Source of the DNA: Piper betle
Taxonomy: Eukaryota; Streptophyta; Magnoliopsida; Piperales; Piperaceae
NCBI GenBank assembly: GCA_033002965.1
Contig: JAURVB010001820.1
Location: 51,404 to 115,403 of the forward strand
Direction: 5' to 3'
Length of the DNA stretch: 64,000 bases
Under the pieces are notes generated by a model. The model did not search any database and was not told the DNA's origin. It saw only the letters and a list, made by a program, of their open reading frames with translations. A program made the translations under genes and the position numbers. Of this stretch, positions 45,667 through 58,430 are shown in pieces; position 1 is the first letter of the stretch; each line of letters starts with the position of its first letter.

Positions 45667-48280
45667 TGTAAAACCCACGATTCGAGTCAGGGTTTTATAT
45701 TCAGAACCGGTTGGTTCAACCGTTATTTTTGAATCGAGTCAGTTTCAGAACACGTGTACTGAGCTGACGCCGGTCGCGTGTATGAGCAATGAAGATCATG
45801 CGTACCCAAGTATATGACGATAATGTTATGAACACATCATAATAGAATGAGTTATCAGAATATATGAGGGTATGCCACTTATGTTTTTTTAATTTTTATA
45901 TATAGTGGATCGTAGAATTGGTTTTAGGCCGTTTATCGCATTAAGATGTGTTACAGGCAGTTTGGGTGGGTTGATAGTTCTAGAGCATATCATTACGATG
46001 TTTTGGTGTTTGTTTGATTTTACGAGATTTTTTCGATTTTTATGAATTTTTTTAGAATTTAATATGACTTATTTATTATAGTTGACTCGAGCCGAAAACG
46101 AATCAAGTCTTATTTACAAAATTGCCACCCAGTTATTTTTCTCCCCTCCCGACATCTTCTTCCCAAAACCCTTCCCGACGTCTCCCTCGTGCGTGCCACC
46201 GTTGCTGCCTAGCCTTGCCACAGTGTTGTTGTGCCGCCCCGACCAACCCAGGCCACTGTCTGGCGTTGCAACGCTGGAATCGCCACGACTAGCGCTGCAC
46301 CCAGGTTGTGCCCGCGTCAGTCGATTTTGCCGCCGGCGACCTTTGCCGCCACAATCGGGTGGTCTCCTCGACACCCTCGACCCCCTAGCGACCTTCCCCG
46401 GCCGGAACGGAGGCCAATGTCGCCCATCCCGGTCGGATCTCCACACCACCACGGCCAGCCTGTGTTTTAGCCATTTTCCGACGAGCCGCCACCTCCATCG
46501 ACCATGTCGATGCCATAGACACGTCGGGGTCACCGAGCCGGTTCTAATGGTACCTAATACCATTGCTATCCAGCCAGTAGACGCCGTCGGTGACTGCTAC
46601 CAGAAAACAGCCGGAAGTTGCCGAAAAACTGCCAGAACCCGCCAAAAAACTGGATTTGCTGGAATTCGCCAGATCTTTCACGGAGCTCATCCAGTTGATC
46701 CCGATCAAACTTCGAACATTGGCGAGCGCTGGATTCGAGCTTCGAGACGCGCGACGAAAACCCTAGCCGTCGCCAATTGCCTATGATGTGAGGTATGATT
46801 ACCTGCAAGTTAATGATTTAAAATTGATGATTGTTAGTACAACATATTGGGAATTATTAATTGTCAGGATAAATGTATGACTATGAATGAAATGATGAGT
46901 TGCATGATGAGATTAAGTGTGAATGAAGAGTAAGTGATCTAATGAGATCATGATAAGTGACTACGATGTAACTTAGAAAAACGTAATAAAATTAGTATGA
47001 ATAGGATGAGTTAGAATTATTTTCATACTTATGATTATTTGATTGTTGATTGATGTTCATTGAGTTTGATGTGTCATTTAGTTAGCGGGCGTTAGTGTTT
47101 AGTTTTGATGTGTAGGTACGGAGTAGGAGCTCGCCGCCTAGGTGCGATGACACGTTTGGAGCTTCTACCAGGTCCGTTTAGGACTCAACTCTGTTTTTAC
47201 TTTCTTCTATTGTATGTTTGATTTTATGCCTGTAGGGTGGGTTAAGTGGCATTTTATCGAATCCTACTTAACTTGGGCCATCTAGCCGAACAGATTTCCG
47301 GATTAATAACCCTTCAAGGATGAGATCCCTCGAGGATGATTTCGAAAACAAGATCCACCACAAGTTGCCTTCGGGCCTATTATATAAATCCCTACCCAGC
47401 CCTATATATATGTATTTTTTGCATTTTCAGTGGGACGAGGGATGGAGAAACCGACTGTACGTACCATGAGCGGATGCCGTGACAGTCAAAGCGAGCTCTA
47501 GATTAGTGCCAGCGGACTGTTCTATTCCCGAGGGACCCTGACAACTCCGCGTTTGAGTTCCTCACACCCAGAGAACGTGGAGGTTTACGGGTACTGTTTA
47601 GTACAACGCATGTCTGGACTTGTAGTTCAAAGGGTACTAAAGGCGACTGCCTGAGAGTACTCGGCCTTCGTGCTCAATGCCAGGAGAAATATGGAGATAA
47701 GGAGAAGGCTTAGGATTTGAGACCAGAAAATGAAGTAAGAAAATGCCGAGAGCGGCATCAACAGCAACAAATCAGTAAGTTCAGGATGTTACCGAGTCTG
47801 CAGCCCAGTGGCTCCTCAGTAGTGCCCTTCAGATTGTTCACGTGGAGTATATGGTGTTTCTTTCATATGAGAGTTTGCTCTCATAGCCAGCTTGTTATAG
47901 TTATTTTATTTTCTGGACCAATAACACTTGTTACTGACGTGTTTTTATACTATATGCAGGTAAAAATCACGAGTTGGAAGAGCCAGCTTGGACGGAGGAG
48001 CAATGAAGTCGTTTGCACACATGTCAGTCGATAGAGTAATTAATATTTTTGTTATGATGTTATTATCTTGAGAATGACGTGAAATGCTGAGACATGATAT
48101 GATGTGATTAAATGCTTAAGATATGATGATAGGATGTAATTAAGTGCTAAGAGATGATGAGATGATGTGAAGACGAATAGATTGCGCAATAGAAGCGTGG
48201 TGGGTTGAGACCCAAGTTCAAAATGAGTTGCAGCATGTTAGATTTTATATTTTGTATGAATGAAATTGTTTGATATATGG

Positions 48281-48318
<38 letters not shown>

Positions 48319-48609
48319 ATATGTATATTTGACAGGGTGGCCCTTAATTGTATTTTTAGGGGAAACTCTGTCCATTATATTTTAAAATTTTTATTAATTT
48401 TTATCGGGATTGTCTTGGTGTGTACTTTGATTTGCATGTCATTCATGTAGTATAGGATTTGTGCATCCATCCATGCATTGAGAGTTGTATTTTCATCTTA
48501 AGACACCGATATTGGATCCGCATGAGTTAGGTTCGGGTTAGCCGACCTAACTGGGGCTTGTAACATGCCGGTTTGGTTCACGAGCGTGAACTGGATTTGG
48601 GGTGTTACA
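45667..48609. mobile_element. 2.9-kb LTR-type insertion (solo LTR or non-autonomous element)
   Basis: Starts TGTAAAACCCACG and ends GGGGTGTTACA, the TG..CA ends of an LTR. It is flanked by the 5-bp direct repeat CTATT (45,662-45,666 and 48,610-48,614). The right-hand LTR of the host element has the uninterrupted site with a single copy, so the insertion is exactly defined. The inside has no gag or pol domain, only a GC-rich block at 46,130-46,790 whose long open frame does not resemble a protein I know. Ends and size fit a Gypsy-type solo LTR. Confidence 0.82.
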
Positions 48610-50035
48610 CTATTGGTGGTGTGATCTTATTTGTTTGTGTTGTGTTTGCTAATTTCCAGTTGAATCAAATGAATCAAGGATTGGTGATCTTGAGTGTTCA
48701 AGTGTTTGATGAAACTCTATTGCGTGTATTCCAAGTGTTTGTGTTAATTCCCCAACAACTAGTATCAAAGCTTTTTGGTTCTTGATTGTTGTGTTTGATT
48801 GTGGTAATCTGGGGTTATTTGGCCAAGACATCGAAAAGCAATAAGTTCAAGATCCTCAAGTTCGATGGAAAACACTTTGCTATGTGAAAGGTGAAGATTC
48901 ATGTCATCTTGGGGAAAGATGGATGTACCACTGCATTGAAGGAGAAGGGCTAAAAACCATAAGGAATGACATATACACAATTCGCAGAGAGAGAGAGATG
49001 AGACTACCAAGGCCAAAATACTCGACATTGGAGGATAAGATATTGTTCAATATGCAAATGATGGATATCACTGCCAAAGAATTGTGGGAGAGTTTTAACC
49101 GGATTTATAAGAATAAGTCTCTAGTAAACAAGATCTATCTTTGACAACAATTGTACAATCTCAAGATGAAAGACAAGATATTTGTCCATGATCACTTGAA
49201 TGTATTTAACCCATTAGTGAATGAGTTGTTGGGAACCAGTGTAAAGATTGATGAGGAAGATCAAGTCACCACCCTACTTTGTTCAATGTTGGACTCATGA
49301 GATAATTTGATTATGAGTTTGAGTTATATTGCAAAGCTTGTCATGAACTCGGTCACCACATCTCCCCTCTCAGGAGGAGGTCTTTAGAGTCATCATCACT
49401 GGCTCTAAGTTCTTTGGCATAGGTCTCAGATTCACGTGAAGAAAGATTGTTGGAAATTCAAGAAGGGCATGAAGGAGAAGGACAACAAGGATAAAAATAT
49501 TCTAAATACAAATGTTTTACATGATGAGTTGGTCATCATGGGAGGTTCTGAACTTGAATGCATGGGGTGCATCATTTCATACTAGTCCAAACTGGGATTT
49601 CTTTGCTGCCTATGAAGCCGATGATTTGGGGGTGGTAAAGATGAGAAATAGTGGAATTTTCAAGATTGTGCGGTAATGAGATATGCAACTTGTTGAATTT
49701 TAAGCTCGATATGTGATGCTAAATATATAGTATGCTATTTTTTAAAGCTCTACTATTTGTCTGTCTTCTCATTATGAGTGTACACATTATGTTGGAGAAC
49801 GACAAAGTTGTTATACGTATATATATTATATATGTGTTTGGACTCAAATAAACATTGTGACCTTATTTATAAAGTTTAAACCACATTGTAGGCTTCTTAA
49901 GAGTATTTTACTTTGTAATATATGGAAGGTAATACTTAACTAAAGAGGACTTACCAATATGATTCATGCATAATACTCTTGTTTTGAAGTATTAATATTT
50001 TGGATAATATTATGCATAGTCATATATTTTTGGAC

Positions 50036-50395
50036 AAAGTGGGAAAATGTTAGAATTTTTATCCTAATTTTATGTGGTCCTCATCAGTTATAGTTTATAT
50101 ATGATTATCTAAATATATTAAGTAGAGGTATAATTAAGGATAACTACCATATATTAATTAGTGGTATAATTAAAAATGACCACCATAGGGTAGTTATTCA
50201 TGTAACTTCTTAATGTGAGAAGTTAAATAGAATATTTTTCTTCAGGGTCCCTGATCTGGGTAATTTTCGGCTTTTTGCTATCATCACCTTGAAAGTATAA
50301 CAGATCAGAAGATCTCAAAAGTATTTGTAGAAATCATCATGGCAGCGGGTATGATCTATTTAGTGAATATTTATATGGATTTACATGGATGTCAG
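50036..50395 (+). mobile_element. Fragment resembling a second copia LTR start
   Basis: AAAGTGGGAAAATGTTAGAA looks like a polypurine tract followed by an LTR start (TGTTAG). The sequence after it does not match the left copy of the surrounding element, so this seems to be a fragment of a different LTR joined to the 3' repeat. Confidence 0.4.
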
Positions 50396-51016
50396 GGGGC
50401 GAGCAAAGGCTTGACCGCATACCTATTTTGACCCATTTAAGACCTAGTCGACTTGTTGAGGATTTTAAAGGGTTGTGTTACCCATTTTGGGGCAGAACAA
50501 CACTCACAACTCATAGTTTAGACTTGGTGAATGTTGTGGAGGCCAATTGGGTGCAAAATCAAGGTTGAAAGAGGGTGAAGAGGAGATCTTGATGTGGAGA
50601 GTGAGTTTAGTGTATGAATTCCTTGCGTGATTTCCGATCCATTATCTCTGCCACGATCAAGTTGGTGTTTTCAAAAGTTTCTCTCATGTTTGATGTTTTG
50701 ATCTTCTATTTGGAAATTGATTGTTGATTTTCATGTATTGAGATTATATCCTCATGGTGATGGATTGATTATAATTGATTTATAATCATATTGAATTTTG
50801 ACCAAATTTGAATTGTTATGGTTAGATCTATATTTTGGAATTCAACTTTAATTTGGTGTTGCCTACTCTATTGATGGTGTGATCATTTTTATTGGTGTTG
50901 TATTTGCCATTGTCCGTATGAATCAAATGAACTGAGGGATTGGGGATCTTGGGAGTCCAAGTGTTTGATGAAATTATGTTGTGTGTATTTCAAGTGTTTG
51001 TGTTAATTCTCCAACA

Positions 51017-52753
51017 GGCTTCACTATTTAAAACTACATAGGTAAATAAAAAAATAATAAGGGTAATTATAAGATTTCACTATAATCTGATGTGTCGACT
51101 CTTCATCTTAATTATCAAAGTAATTGCAATAAAACTTAATTTCAAAATGTCCATTAGCTTGTGTAGCTTTTTAAAATTTGAAAGTAGGTAATAATGGTAT
51201 TAAAAAAATAAAATTTTATCAATTTTCTACTCATGCACCGTACTTTTAAAATATCCAAATATTATTTCGTGGCACTCACTAAAAATGTTCAAATTAAATC
51301 TGTATCTCATATAAGGTGTATGAGGTGTAGCTCATATAATTTTTTATAATAAAGAAGGCTTAGTATTAGCAATAACTGGTATAGGAATATTGTCAATAAA
51401 AAAATTTAGCCATTCACTAGATCACATGACTGTATTTTTTATAACTTTGACAAAATTGTCTTTATTATCCAAGAATTCTTGTAATCTCATGGCTCACATT
51501 AAATGTAGCTAAGACAATAGTGTCTGTTATTGGTGAATCAAATTCCTCATTATAATTATTGGATTTGGGATAAGTTAATTAAGGGGGCTTTATCAATTGA
51601 GTAATAATTGTAAGGGAATTTAATTATATTTGTATTTGAGTTTGATTTTGATTTAGTCGTAATTGTATTATTTGAATAAGAGTCAAGGTTAAACTTGTTC
51701 TTTTTGTGCATTGATTTTTTATTAATTAAAATATAAATTTAATTCATCTCAACTATTTTCATTGATTCATTACTTGGATTGATAATGTTTCCTCTTATAC
51801 TACAATTAGGAAGAGAATATATTCCAACAATATTTTTTATAACATTCAAATAAATTTTATGATATTAAAGAGAAAGAGTAGATGGGGTTAAAATAGAGTT
51901 AATAAGTTAAAAGAAAGTTGTTCCATTATAATTTAGACACTTTGTTTCAAGGTCTTGAATATTATTGACACTTAAAATCAATTTTTAAAACTTTTTATTT
52001 AATATGAGCTTAATATAAATAGCCCTTACCAATTTATTTATTATGTTAAAAAACATCATTAAATATATCTATATTACTTTGAAGAGGATATATGGTATAA
52101 CCTAAATGGAATTGGACTTTAAAACATTTTTTTACATTTTTTAGGTTGAATTACAAGGAGGAGGAGATATTACTTCTCCCAATTTTACTTGTTTGTAAAA
52201 AAATGTTAAAAATAAAAAAATTCATTTTAGTAAAAACCCTTTTATGTTTATTTTTTATAAAAATAAATGTGAAATTTATGAAAAAGGGTATTATTATCTA
52301 AAATTTACTATTATCCATATTCACGATTTAAAGTGACAGAATTTGATGATAACTTGAACCTCAATTATGGATCAAAATAATTTTCAACAGCAATAAAAAA
52401 ATAAAACAAAAATTGAGGATTAAGGATAAAGTTGTCTCTTCAAAATTTATTACCCTTTGTGAATATAGATAATGGTCCCCTAAATCATAAACTTAGATAA
52501 GAATACTCATTTTTATTACTCAAAATATTATAAAATGAGAGAAATCGAGAATAATAATGTTATATAGTATTTCCCCTATTTTTTATATAAATATTTGACA
52601 GAAAATAATATAATTTTTTTCTTTTTTCTTTTTCCTTATATCTACTTTATTTATTTTATTTTCTCACCAGACACTTGGACACGGGACCCACTCTTGAATC
52701 TTGATCCAGTCCGGGAGTCGAGCTGGTAGATTGAAGCTCCTATTCAACCTGTG
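51017..52753. other. AT-rich intergenic region upstream of the nucleoside hydrolase
   Basis: Non-coding sequence with long A/T runs, probably old repeat debris. GC content rises sharply after about 52,660, where the nucleoside hydrolase promoter begins. Confidence 0.4.
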
Positions 52754-52800
52754 CACGTGTCCTAGCTAGTGGTAGGGTCCACTCCGCACTTGATAAATAG
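52754..52800 (+). promoter_or_regulatory. G-box/ABRE-like site and TATA-like box of the nucleoside hydrolase gene
   Basis: CACGTG at 52,754-52,759 is followed by TCC, giving an ACGTGTCC core like ABA-responsive elements. TGATAAATAG at 52,791-52,800 is a possible TATA box about 100 bases before the ATG at 52,896. Predicted from motif and position only. Confidence 0.4.
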
Positions 52801-52895
52801 AGAGTATGAAATAGTGACCGGCGTCGTGCTCACCGCCGGCGGGGGCGTGACCGTTGACATTTCAAACCCACCAAAAAGAGTCCACGGGAACGACC

Positions 52896-55800
52896 ATGGG
52901 AGCTGATGTGAAGAAGATCATCATCGACACAGATCCGGGCATCGGTACTTGACTCAATCTGATCTTCCACTGTTTTTTTCGTTTGATGTGGTGTTTTCTT
53001 TAGTTTGTTTTACGTAAAAAGTTTCAATCATACTAGTTTGAAGGCTCGTTAACGGATATTTTTTGAGGTGGCTTGAGTAATGGGTGTAGAATAAAAATTT
53101 TAACTTTAACTAAATTATATAGATGATAAAACCATCATCAATAAAACCTTTCTTCAGATTAAATCATTAAGAAAATAAAATTTAATTACAGAAGTGTACC
53201 TGAATCCATAATAGCAAAACGATTCTTCATTTATTTAGGTTTTGATCTTCCAAATTCTGCATCGGTTCTCCAAAGCCAGAGTTCCTAGATGATGGGATAC
53301 CAAAAAGAAAAACTACGGTGTGAATTCGGAGACCATAACTGTATTTATTCGTATAACCTTATTTATCCTTATCTTTCATAATTCCAAATTAACCCATCAT
53401 AAATTAGAGATTACGAAAACGGTATCTACACTTATTTATCCACACTCATCTTAAATATATGGTATCTCCACATATTTATCTTAAATATTAATGGCCCATT
53501 AACCTTAACTTTAATAGATCAATTTAATTTAGGCCCAAACCTTATTAATAGCATATGATACAATTATATACTTGTATATATACGTCCAAAATCCAACAAT
53601 TTCCCACTTGGACTATATATATAAAGATAATTGTATATTACCGTATGAGCTCCAAAACAACATACGCTATTATTAAAAAATAACAATCTCGTCCATTAAT
53701 TAATGTTAATATAGGATCAAGGCGATTTTCGTTACATTTATCGTAACTAAACCCATCCATGGTCACAAACATCAATATAATTAAATGACATATATCAAGT
53801 ATGGATGTGTAGCATGAAAATTACATGTAATTTGATCTGAACATGCCTATTTTCAACCAGTCCAACCTTATGAGATCACCAAAATAGAGTGAAACATAAA
53901 CCAAATACCTCAACAAAACAAACTCCCACTAAAGTAACATATCATCAAATGATACAACACCCAGATAAGCAACATGCTCATGAAAGACCTTGGGCGGTAA
54001 ACTTTTAGTAAGTGGATCCACAACTATAGAGTTTGTCCCAATATGCTCTATAGAGACTTTGCCGAAACTTTATCACTCTAAACTCTTTCTTTCACAATAA
54101 GGAACTTGACCTCTATATGTTTTGATTTAGATGAGCTCCTGTTGTTATTTGAATATGATACTGCAAACTGATTGTCACAAAATAACTTAAGTGGTCTTTC
54201 AATATTATCAATAATGCGCAGCCCTGTGACAAAATTCTGTAACCATATTCCATGATTGGATGCCTCATAACAAGCTATGAATTCAGCTGTCATGGTAGAA
54301 GTAGCTATGAGTGTCTGCTTAGCACTCTTTCAAGAAATAGCTCCTCCAGCAAGCAGGTAGACATAGCTTGACATCCACTAAAATCAGAATCAGAATACCC
54401 AATGATCTCAAGTTGATCTGACTTCCGATAGGTAAGCATGTAATGTTTTGTTCTCTGAAGATACCTTATGATTCTTTTGGCTGCTATCCAGTGATCCAAT
54501 CCCGGATTACTTAAATATGTGCCCAACATTCCAACAATATACGCAATATCTAGACGCATACATACTTGAGCATACATAAGACTTCCTACTACTGAAGCAT
54601 AGGGAATCTCTTGCATTTCATTTCCTTCTATGTCATTTTTAAGGCACTGATTGAGACTGAATTTGTCTCTTTTAGAAACAGGGGTATCTCCTGATTTACA
54701 ACCTTGCATGCCAAATATCTTAAGCACTTTTCTATATAGATATTTTGTGATAATCCAAGTATACATCGAGAACGATCCCGATGTAGTTGAATTCCTAATA
54801 CAAAAAACGTATTTTCAAGATCTTTCATTTCAAATTTCTTTGATAAAAAACTCTTGGTTTCGTGCAAGAAACTTATATCATTACTGGCAAGCAATATATC
54901 ATCAACATATAAAACCAGAAAAATATACTTACTCCCACTAAACTTATGGTATATACAATCATCAATGACATTCATCTCAAAACCAAACGAGAGAATCACT
55001 TGATGAAATTTGTGATACCATTGACGAGAAGCCTGCTTAAGTTCATAGATGGATTTCTTTAATTTGCAAACCATATTCTTTGAATCTCCCGATACATAGT
55101 TTTCTGGTTGCACCATTTAGAAACGTAGTCTTTACATCCATCTAATGTAACTCAAGGTCAAAGTGTGCCACTAATGCCATAATTATCTGATTGGTCTTTC
55201 AATGAAACTGGAGAAAAGTCTCATTATAATCGATGCCTTCCTTTTGAGTAAAGCCATTTGCAACAAGTCGAGCCTTAAATCTTTCTACATCACCTTTCGA
55301 ATCCCTCTTGATTTTAAATATTCATTTACAAGCAATTGGTTTTGCACCTTCAGGCAATGGAACAAGATCCCAAATGTCATTAGCTTTAATGGACTTCATC
55401 TCTTCATTCATGGCATCAATCTACTTTTGAGAATTAGAACTCTTCATGGCTTGATGAAAGTTCATTGAAATCAAGTTCGACAAAAGCGTACTTGTTTCGG
55501 CCTTATCGTTTTTTACAAAACGCTTTTCAATCTCTTTAAGAAACTCACTGGCTGTAGTAACCTTTTCTGATACATCCCCTTGAAGGTTTCTGGAATCCCA
55601 CGCTTCATGATTATAAGACTCATGCGCTTTGAACGCTCCCACTTCTCAATGTCCCGTTTTTCCTCAGTGGAACTTTTGTCCGTAAGAGAAGAAGGTTGTT
55701 CAGTCCTTAATGCAAGGTCAAGATCCATGTAGCCGAGAACGATTATCACGTTCTCTTTCCAATCCTTAAAATTATCTTTAAGCATAAGAACTGAATTGAT

Positions 55801-57480
55801 GTTGGCAGAAATCATATAAGCAGATTGATTAACTGAATCCATAGAACAAAACAACATGCCCATAATAAGATTAATAATTCAAACAATAGTTAATCCTATC
55901 GGCAGATACCTAGCACTATATTAATATTTAGTCTTTGGACAGAAATATTAATTTGTAAGTGGTACTCTCAGTGCAATATTTAAATATGGACAATAAATCG
56001 AGTCAAATAATAAACCTTCCTTTGGGCTGATTTATTATCTACATAGAAACTTGATAATTATCTCATATTTATTACCGCAAATGAATATATAATTCTGTCA
56101 AATATTAACCTTCCTTTGGGCCGATTAATATTCACATGAATCATATACCCACAACCGTCTTAATATTTTAAAATAAATTAATTTCTAAAAAAGAGGCTAC
56201 TTTGGCAGCATATTGTAGTCCTTAATAAATTTTAAAATATTAATCATAACTGAACCATAATTTGAATTTAATAATCCCAAATAACATAAAACTGAAAAAA
56301 GGTTATAAAAATATCTTTATTTGGAAATTTCTGAAATTATAACCTTTTGTAACTTTATTGTCCTTATTTAATATTTTACCAAAGGAGGACCTTGATTTGA
56401 GAACAAATATCCCATATACAATTTCTTGTAATTTCCTTACCCACTGACAATGCAAAATTTAGGGTTATTCCCAATAGGTTGAAGACTAAATCAATTTATT
56501 CTCGTAGACAGAAGTGATAAATAAAAGAATATTTCCCAAAGATCAAAATTATTTGATTAATGAATAACAATATCACCCTTTTGTTCAATAAGATACTAAA
56601 GTGGATGATTGACTCATTAAAAAAAATAAATAAATACAAATCAAATTAATTCTTAATGATCTTATATGAAAAAGCTCTGATACCACTTGTTGAATAAAAA
56701 CTTTAACTTTAACTAAATTATATAGATGATAAAACAATCATCAACAAAACCTTTCTTCAGATTAAATCATCAAGAAAATAAAATTTAATTACGGAAGCGT
56801 ACCTAAATCCATAATAGCAAAACGATTCTTCACTTCTTTAGGTTTTGATCTTCCAAATTCTGCACCGGTTCTCCAAAGCCAGAGTTCCTGGATGATGGGA
56901 TACCAAAAAGAAAAACTACAGTGCGAATTCGGAGACTATAACTGTATTTATTTGTATAACCGTATTTATCCTTATCTTTCGTAATTCCAATTTAACCCAT
57001 CATAAATTAGAGATTACGAAAACGGTATCTACACATATTTATCCATACTCATCTTAAATATATGGTATCTCCACATATTTATCTTAAATATTAATAGTCC
57101 ATTAACCTTAACTTTAATAGATCAATTTAATTTAGGCTCAAACCTTATTAATAGCATATGATACAATTATATATTTGTATATATACGTCTAAAATCCAAC
57201 AATGGGTTCATATTGGCTGCCAAGTTGGTACTTCATGGTGCTTGTAGACTAGCTGTATTGTTTGCTGATATTGTGGATTGCAGTTGGTTTGTAGAGTTGG
57301 AAGAGATAAAATTTATGATGAGGGGCGGTGCCAGTGTAATTTTATTTTGAATCTAGATTTGCAGATGATGCCTTGGCAATCTTTTTGGCTTTCCGGTCTC
57401 CAGAAGTGGATGTGATTGGGCTGACTACTACATATTGGAATGTGTATACCACATTGGCAACTAGGAATGCTTTGCACTTG
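52896..57480 (+). CDS. URH1: Inosine-uridine nucleoside hydrolase, first two exons only
   Basis: Family role: hydrolyses the N-glycosidic bond of uridine, inosine and related nucleosides in cytosolic salvage. Exon 1 (52,896-52,944) encodes [16 protein letters not shown]; exon 2 (57,365-57,480) continues [20 protein letters not shown] and ends TRNALHL. Phases match (1 + 2 bases), joining the calcium- and ribose-binding motif DTDPGIDD intact across the intron. The intron is 4.4 kb because a 4.1-kb copia element sits in it. [10 protein letters not shown] has Trp where the family normally has Gly (YGNV). No later exon was found up to 64,000: 57,481 onward is repeat sequence. The gene is either split by further large introns or truncated. 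Donor GTACTT and acceptor GCAG are normal. Confidence 0.75.
53085..57201 (-). mobile_element. Complete-ended 4.1-kb Ty1/copia element, internally deleted
   Basis: Two LTRs of equal length, 514 bp each (53,085-53,598 and 56,688-57,201), start TGTAG/TGTTG and end TCCAACA. ATGGG is duplicated on both sides (53,080-53,084 and 57,202-57,206). On the minus strand the primer-binding site AGTGGTATCAGAGC directly adjoins the right LTR (56,674-56,687), and a polypurine tract (AAGTGGGAAATTG) adjoins the left LTR. Coding, minus strand: Gag N-terminus from 55,863, then directly RT ([20 protein letters not shown] region near 55,300-55,190; [11 protein letters not shown] near 54,900) and RNase H (to 54,078). 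The zinc knuckle, protease and integrase are missing. Several stops and frameshifts are present. Confidence 0.93.
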
Positions 57481-58430
57481 GTGGGTGGCTTCTGATTTTG
57501 GTCACTTAGTGGATGGCACGACTTGTGACTACCATGATCCTATCGATGTTGGGCCCAACGCAAGCCAATTAAACATAACTTGATGGAATTTAAATTAAAG
57601 TTAATTTAATTGATTCAAAAAAATGTGCACACTTATAATTATTGAATCATTCAATTGTTACATGGGCCGAGTGGGAGATGATTATTTCATAATCATTAAA
57701 GTGGCTCATGTATCTTGAATCATCAAATCACTACATGGACCAAGTGGGAGATTGTAAGATTATTAATTAATCTAATAACGAATTGAATCTCATTATCCTT
57801 GGTTCATCAAGAAATAAAAAATATAGGTTCTCAAAAGTTACACTATTGTAGGTTATAATGTGAGTAATTGAATGAACTTAATCTCAGGCTATATGTTACC
57901 CTCTTCTTTCCCTCATAAGGAGTACTAACTTAATTTGAAATCACATTCTGAAAGTTATCTATGCACCATCAAAAAGAAGCAATATAGGTTACGGTGAAAG
58001 AAGAAAAGGCATCGCTTTTATTACTTCTCAACTATTAAAACATAGAACAAGATACGCTTCGATTAAGTTTTGTATTTTATTCATACAAATTGTTAGTTTT
58101 TATTAGCAATTCTTGAATTGTTTAAATAGAATTGCATTAAGTATTTCAACATTAACCTTGGCTTCTCTCTACAACGACCTTCAACAAATTGATTTACTCC
58201 TGTTTCTATGCAATAAGGTTGGTAATGAAAACTTGTATCATCTTGAACCTACATGTTACGATCGTGATACTATTTGGACCTTGGGTGATGAGAACAACAA
58301 AAAATTGCGATACTTCAAAGATCATTAGCATCACTAATTTCATCAAAGGTACAATGTATTTGACTCTAAATATCGAGTCATGATTTTTTTAAAGACTAGT
58401 GGTGCACAACCAATAATATTTTTTGTTGGA
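57481..58430. other. Repeat-derived sequence downstream of URH exon 2
   Basis: Contains two related segments, ACATGGGCCGAGTGGGAGAT (about 57,660) and ACATGGACCAAGTGGGAGAT (about 57,733), each like a polypurine tract at the edge of an LTR. No URH exon recognised. Confidence 0.4.

Larger units (their letters stand above)
45090..51016 (+). mobile_element. Degenerate copia-type LTR retrotransposon carrying a nested insertion
   Basis: Two direct repeats bracket it. The left copy runs about 45,140-45,666 and resumes at 48,610-48,757; the right copy runs about 50,395-51,016. They share GAAGAGGAGATCTTGATGTG, CCACGATCAAGTTGGTGT and the terminal CCAACA. After the left copy, ACTAGTATCAAAGC is a worn initiator-Met primer-binding site. 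A Gag N-terminus follows at 48,840-49,300 with NKFKILKFDGKHFAM, a stop at the next Trp position, DITAKELWESFNRIYKNKS and more. No pol domain is seen before the right copy. The outer start of the left repeat is unclear. Plus-strand orientation. Confidence 0.7.

Noticed and set aside
46082..46786. 234-codon open frame on the plus strand
   Set aside because: Lies in the GC-rich block of the nested LTR-type insertion; no protein family features, and a long antisense frame is also present.
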